This document shows, piece by piece, positions 6,299-8,622 of a stretch of 8,622 nucleotides of DNA. Numbering within the stretch: the first letter of the stretch is position 1; each line of letters opens with the position of its first letter. Under the pieces are notes generated by a model. That model was not told the origin of the DNA. It was given only the letters and a program-made list of their open reading frames with translations, and searched no databases. The stretch lies in assembly GCA_002403415.1 (NCBI GenBank), contig DHHS01000077.1, positions 1 to 8,622 on the forward strand, in the 5' to 3' direction. The translations under genes were made by a program, and so were the position numbers. Origin of the DNA: Sphingomonas sp. UBA4766 (lineage in GTDB: Bacteria; Pseudomonadota; Alphaproteobacteria; Sphingomonadales; Sphingomonadaceae).

Positions 6299-6497
6299 GG
6301 GTGATTGGCGGCGCGAATGCGTCGAGCCTGATAAGGGGATAGCGCGTCGAGCTAACGTCGCCCCCAGCACGCGCAAATAGGCAAAGCGTTGCGTGTCGTC
6401 CAACTCATCCCCCGAACTTGACCACCATAACCTTTGGCAGAATCAGCAAGCAAATCTATTAATTTACGCCCATCGTCGGGGCGGTAAACGGCGCACT
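6299..6497. other. Convergent intergenic region
   Basis: This 199-bp gap separates the AAA+ gene from the end of the toxin gene. It holds a 9-bp direct repeat GCGTCGAGC (6319-6327 and 6344-6352) and an 8-bp stem with one G-T pair at 6369-6376/6389-6396. That stem has no T-run but could be the + strand transcript end. An AT-rich patch near 6455-6466 and the - strand terminator-like hairpin complete it. I see no gene. Confidence 0.5.
6463..6488 (-). terminator. Probable terminator of the AbiE operon
   Basis: Read on the - strand, TTTAC-C-GCCC pairs with GGGC-GTAAA (9 bp, one bulged base, 7-nt loop). It is followed by an A/T-rich tail (TTAATAGATTT). It begins about 9 nt after the reconstructed toxin stop. 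The T-run is imperfect, so strength is uncertain; the position supports the call. Confidence 0.55.
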
Positions 6498-7331
6498 CTA
6501 CTCCGGCAGGTCGGCCTCGCGCAGAACGCGCATAACATCGCGAAACACGCTTTCGAATGGCGGCAGATCGCTCATCTGCTGCTGTAATCGTCCAGTCCAG
6601 AGGTACTCAGACGCTTCTCTTTCGCGGCGATCGCGGCGGTCACGCCATTGGGCGTGCGTTCTCGAAGGGCGAGCTTCTGGGCGAACTCGGCGAGATATTC
6701 CGCTGGTCGGATGTCACGCTCCTCAAGCAAATTCCAAAGGTCGTAGAGATCGCGCGGCTCGGTTCGCGCCTTGTCCGACAGTGCCGCCAACTTTTCGACG
6801 AATATCTCCGCCAGGCTGTAGGCCAGAATGGTCGGGCCTTCCGGCAGGTCGGCAAATTCCTCGAAGGTCCGCAGGATCGGGCGGTCAGCCAGTGGAAAAC
6901 AGAACACCTCATTGATTGTGATATCGACTTTCACGTCGCTGCGTGCGGGCAGGGGGGCCTTTGTAGCTCAGATAGAAGGTGTGGGTGTTCTGATGGCCAT
7001 GCCGGTCATGCCGGTCATAGGCCATGTTGATCCCAGACGCCGCCTCGACGATGGCAAAGATCTCGTTCAGGCCGGAGAGAATCGCGTCCAGGTCGATCGG
7101 TTTGATCAGCGAAAAATCGAGATCCTCGGAAAAGCGGTAATTCTCGAACCAGCAGCGGCGCAATGCCGTCCCGCCCTTGAAGGCGAGAAATTCGCGCAAA
7201 GGATGCTGGGCCAGACCAGTCAGGAACCAAGCCAGGCAATAGTCGCGTTCGATCACCGCCTCGGGCACGCGACGGCCGCGCGGCTTGAGAAGGCCGTTGG
7301 CGATACGGGAGAGATCGCGCTGAGGGATCAT
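6498..7331 (-). pseudogene. abiEii: AbiEii-family nucleotidyltransferase toxin, broken by two frameshifts
   Basis: AbiEii toxins are DUF1814-type nucleotidyltransferases of type IV toxin-antitoxin systems. From the ATG at 7331 the first frame carries the polymerase-beta-like motifs FKGGTALRR (51-59) and SEDLDF (68-73). It then goes wrong in a run of six G (6952-6957 on +, C6 in the gene). Removing one base gives GPLPARSDVKVDITINEVF and continues through EIFVEKLAAL and RDLYDLWNLLEE, the other family motifs. That frame stops at 6572. The true C-terminus seems to lie in the first frame again, WTGRLQQQMSDLPPFESVF and on to a TAG at 6498-6500, so a second shift of opposite sign falls near 6600-6606. 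Bridging both gives 277 residues, a normal length for the family. The start overlaps the antitoxin stop in TGATG, with GGAG 6 nt upstream, so translation is probably coupled. Either this is a genuine inactive allele or the indels are sequence errors. Confidence 0.85.
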
Positions 7332-8161
7332 CAGCTGCTCCGGATTATATCGAGTTCGTCGGGCTCGACGTTGAGTCGGATGCGCCATCGGGCCAGCATC
7401 CTGCCCTCATTTGGAAACAGGGGGTCAAGACGCTGATAGGTCGGCGTCAGCCGCGCGCGCAGCGGCTCCAATGTGGCGGTGTTGGCCAGCCCGTAAAATT
7501 CCAGCAGATAGCCCAGGCGGCGGATCACCGCGCCAACGCCGAGGCGAAGCGCATATTCGATCATCAATTCTACCCGCAGCGTGTCGCGCTTCATCCAGAG
7601 TCCCTTGGCAACCTCCGTGACACCACCGACATATTGCGGATGGTCGAGACCATCGATGATGGTCCGCTCGGGGTCGCTGACCCTGACCTGCTCTTCGGAT
7701 GTGATCCAGATCTCGGTCAGACCGAAGAAATCCTGCGGTTTGACGTCGACGAAGCGGAACTCATATCCGTGGATGTGCTGCGGGCGCAGCCGTTTGGTGC
7801 AGGAGACGATGATGGCCAACTGCGGTTGGGTGACCATGCGGTGCAGCTCGAGGGCGCTGCCGTGGGAGATGAAGTAGTCCGCATCGCCAACCAGTGTTCT
7901 TGCAATGAGGTAAGGATCGCTCACATGCTCGGTGTCACGGCCCCGCTCGAATGGCACCAGATTGTAGAGGCCAGGCTTGAGACGAGTGACGATGCCGCGC
8001 GCTTCCGTGTTCGCGACGAGGCTGCGTGCCGATGACGGGCTCAGACCTGTGATCTCGGTGACGTCCGCGAGCGAAAAGATCGGCTGACGGCGCTCGTTCA
8101 GTTCGACGATCAGCTGGGCGGCCCGAGGCCCAAGCGTCTTAAGATTATATCCTTCGCGCAA
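7331..8161 (-). CDS. abiEi: AbiEi-family antitoxin and transcriptional regulator
   Basis: A 276-residue protein of the AbiEi antitoxin family, which in known type IV systems represses its own operon and neutralises the AbiEii toxin without binding it tightly. The N-terminus (about 12-70) is a winged helix-turn-helix: FSLADVTEITGLSPSSARSLVANTEARGIVTRLKPGLYNLV, with the recognition helix around 40-52. The middle has DPYLIARTL and YFISHGSALELH, typical of the family. The C-terminal half is the mixed alpha/beta antitoxin domain. The start is TTG at 8161, supported by AGAGG 6 nt upstream and by the lack of an in-frame ATG nearby. The frame is intact, unlike the toxin downstream. A promoter candidate lies just upstream. 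The call rests on recognised sequence pattern and on the paired toxin. Confidence 0.9.
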   Translation of the reverse strand: MREGYNLKTLGPRAAQLIVELNERRQPIFSLADVTEITGLSPSSARSLVANTEARGIVTRLKPGLYNLVPFERGRDTEHVSDPYLIARTLVGDADYFISHGSALELHRMVTQPQLAIIVSCTKRLRPQHIHGYEFRFVDVKPQDFFGLTEIWITSEEQVRVSDPERTIIDGLDHPQYVGGVTEVAKGLWMKRDTLRVELMIEYALRLGVGAVIRRLGYLLEFYGLANTATLEPLRARLTPTYQRLDPLFPNEGRMLARWRIRLNVEPDELDIIRSS

Positions 8162-8167
8162 TTTGAG

Positions 8168-8172
8168 CCTCT
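8168..8172 (-). promoter_or_regulatory. Ribosome-binding site supporting the TTG start of the antitoxin
   Basis: AGAGG on the - strand lies 6 nt before the TTG at 8161-8159. A TTG start would give modest translation of the antitoxin. Confidence 0.6.
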
Positions 8173-8194
8173 ATGAGCGATGTCCGGCGCGTTC

Positions 8195-8223
8195 GATATA
8201 ACGGCAATTATATTATATGGCAA
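8195..8223 (-). promoter_or_regulatory. Candidate sigma-70-type promoter of the AbiE operon
   Basis: On the - strand TTGCCA (8223-8218, -35) and TATATC (8200-8195, -10) are separated by exactly 17 bp. This predicts a leader of about 25-30 nt before the TTG start. The spacer is AT-rich in an otherwise GC-rich window. TTGCC occurs twice, 16 bp apart, which could be part of an AbiEi autoregulatory site. Known AbiEi proteins bind repeats overlapping their promoter, but the repeat here is short. Confidence 0.5.
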
Positions 8224-8314
8224 GATTGTCGTGTTCTGTGGGACGGTCCGCGTAGGCAGTATATATCCAACAGCCTGGGGGTTGGGCCGCTCGCGGTTTA
8301 TCAATCATTATAGA

Positions 8315-8369
8315 TGTTCGGCACAGGCGAACAAAAGTGGCGGTTCTTAAACCAGGAGCCGCTCGCCTG
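8315..8369 (+). repeat. Nested, mutually exclusive stem-loops
   Basis: CAGGCGA (8324-8330) pairs with TCGCCTG (8363-8369). Inside it GCGGTTC (8340-8346) pairs with GAGCCGC (8356-8362), with one G-T pair. The two stems stack directly on the 3' side and leave a 9-nt bulge on the 5' side. A competing hairpin, TGTTCG (8315-8320) with CGAACA (8328-8333), shares bases 8328-8330 with the outer stem. This could be a small structured RNA, an attenuator or a recombination/single-strand DNA site. Confidence 0.4.
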
Positions 8370-8475
8370 ACCCATATGTTGTAGAGAGGCTGCGGCATAA
8401 AAGACCGATTCCCGGTCACCGAGACCGGTTACGTTCCTGGGGCTTGGGCTCGCGACCTGGACGAGGGATGGGGGG

Positions 8476-8490
8476 CGTGACTGAGTCACG
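8476..8490. repeat. Perfect 15-bp palindrome
   Basis: CGTGACT-G-AGTCACG is a perfect dyad with a single central base. This is the size and form of an operator for a dimeric regulator. No promoter was identified beside it. Confidence 0.4.
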
Positions 8491-8518
8491 GCCGCGGACG
8501 ATACCCGATTGCTTGCGA

Positions 8519-8622
8519 TCACTCTCTGCTACGGTCATGCCTATCGGTCACAAATGCTGGAGATTGGGCGCCGGCCCCCACGGGCTCAAGACCGGCCCGG
8601 GCCGCCATCGCCGTGACAAAGG
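8519..8622 (-). CDS. Possible C-terminal end of a gene entering from the right
   Basis: A - strand frame is open from the window edge for 33 codons to a TGA at 8521-8519, ending AGAQSPAFVTDRHDRSRE. About two thirds of codons end in G or C. It could be the tail of a gene outside the window or chance; I recognise no family. Confidence 0.2.
   Translation of the reverse strand, partial: FVTAMAARAGLEPVGAGAQSPAFVTDRHDRSRE

Larger units (their letters stand above)
8224..8622. other. Right-edge region without a convincing complete gene
   Basis: Nearly 400 bp with no frame I can support as a complete gene on either strand. It contains a GGAC-G-GTCC dyad (8241-8249), a 5-bp stem CCAAC/GTTGG (8267-8271/8281-8285), the nested stems at 8315-8369, a short GACCG/CGGTC hairpin (8403-8417) followed on the - strand by TTTT, and a 15-bp palindrome at 8476-8490. 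A - strand frame runs off the window at the far end. No tRNA or insertion sequence was recognised. Confidence 0.5.

Noticed and set aside
6491..6500. On the - strand, GAGTGCGCC resembles the RSF1010-type nick region
   Set aside because: It coincides with the end of the toxin gene and lacks the expected inverted repeat beside it.
7332..7388. Longer N-terminus for the AbiEii toxin from the ATG at 7388
   Set aside because: The added 19 residues are Arg-rich and unlike the family. The ATG at 7331 overlaps the antitoxin stop and has its own GGAG.
6557..7436. Two + strand frames of 157 and 202 codons opposite the AbiE operon
   Set aside because: They are antisense to clear AbiEii and AbiEi motifs and have no recognisable pattern of their own.
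1..8622. CRISPR array, tRNA or rRNA genes, insertion sequence ends
   Set aside because: No regularly spaced repeats, no cloverleaf-like segment and no transposase motif were seen on either strand.

Overview
The window is GC-rich DNA. Its codon use (strong G/C at third positions) and gene types suggest an alphaproteobacterium, most likely a sphingomonad (Sphingomonas, Sphingobium or Novosphingobium-like). This is inferred from style and remembered relatives, not from a marker gene. The content points to an accessory region, either a plasmid or an integrated mobilizable/conjugative element: two MobA/MobL-type relaxase-related genes, DNA-processing genes and a toxin-antitoxin operon, with no housekeeping genes.

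Left part (1-6298, all + strand). A large MobA/MobL-family relaxase fills 5-2395 and is probably cut at its 5' end by the window. After a gap of about 340 bp come four genes in the same direction. They are a DEDDy-type 3'-5' exonuclease related to PolB exonucleases (2734-3570), a shorter paralogue of that exonuclease that has lost the catalytic residues (3670-4293), a short stand-alone protein with a relaxase-like histidine motif (4539-5165), and a Lon-type AAA+ ATPase without a protease domain (5291-6298). The last three have clear Shine-Dalgarno sequences. Gaps of 90-250 bp carry hairpins, and one gap (4294-4452) carries a coding-like stretch in frame with the gene before it. The pairing of an active exonuclease with a degenerate one, plus a relaxase-like protein and an AAA+ motor, is the most interesting feature here. 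The roles of the partners are inference.

Right part (6498-8230, - strand, convergent with the left part). This is an AbiEi/AbiEii-type (type IV) toxin-antitoxin operon. The antitoxin gene is intact, starts at a TTG, and has a plausible sigma-70-type promoter. The toxin gene starts in a TGATG overlap with the antitoxin stop. It is broken by two frameshifts that compensate each other, one in a run of six G/C; if both are bridged, a 277-residue nucleotidyltransferase results. A hairpin right after the reconstructed toxin stop looks like the operon terminator.

Right edge (8231-8622). No convincing complete gene is visible. The stretch holds several dyads, including nested and mutually exclusive stems at 8315-8369 and a perfect 15-bp palindrome at 8476-8490, plus a short open - strand frame that runs off the window.
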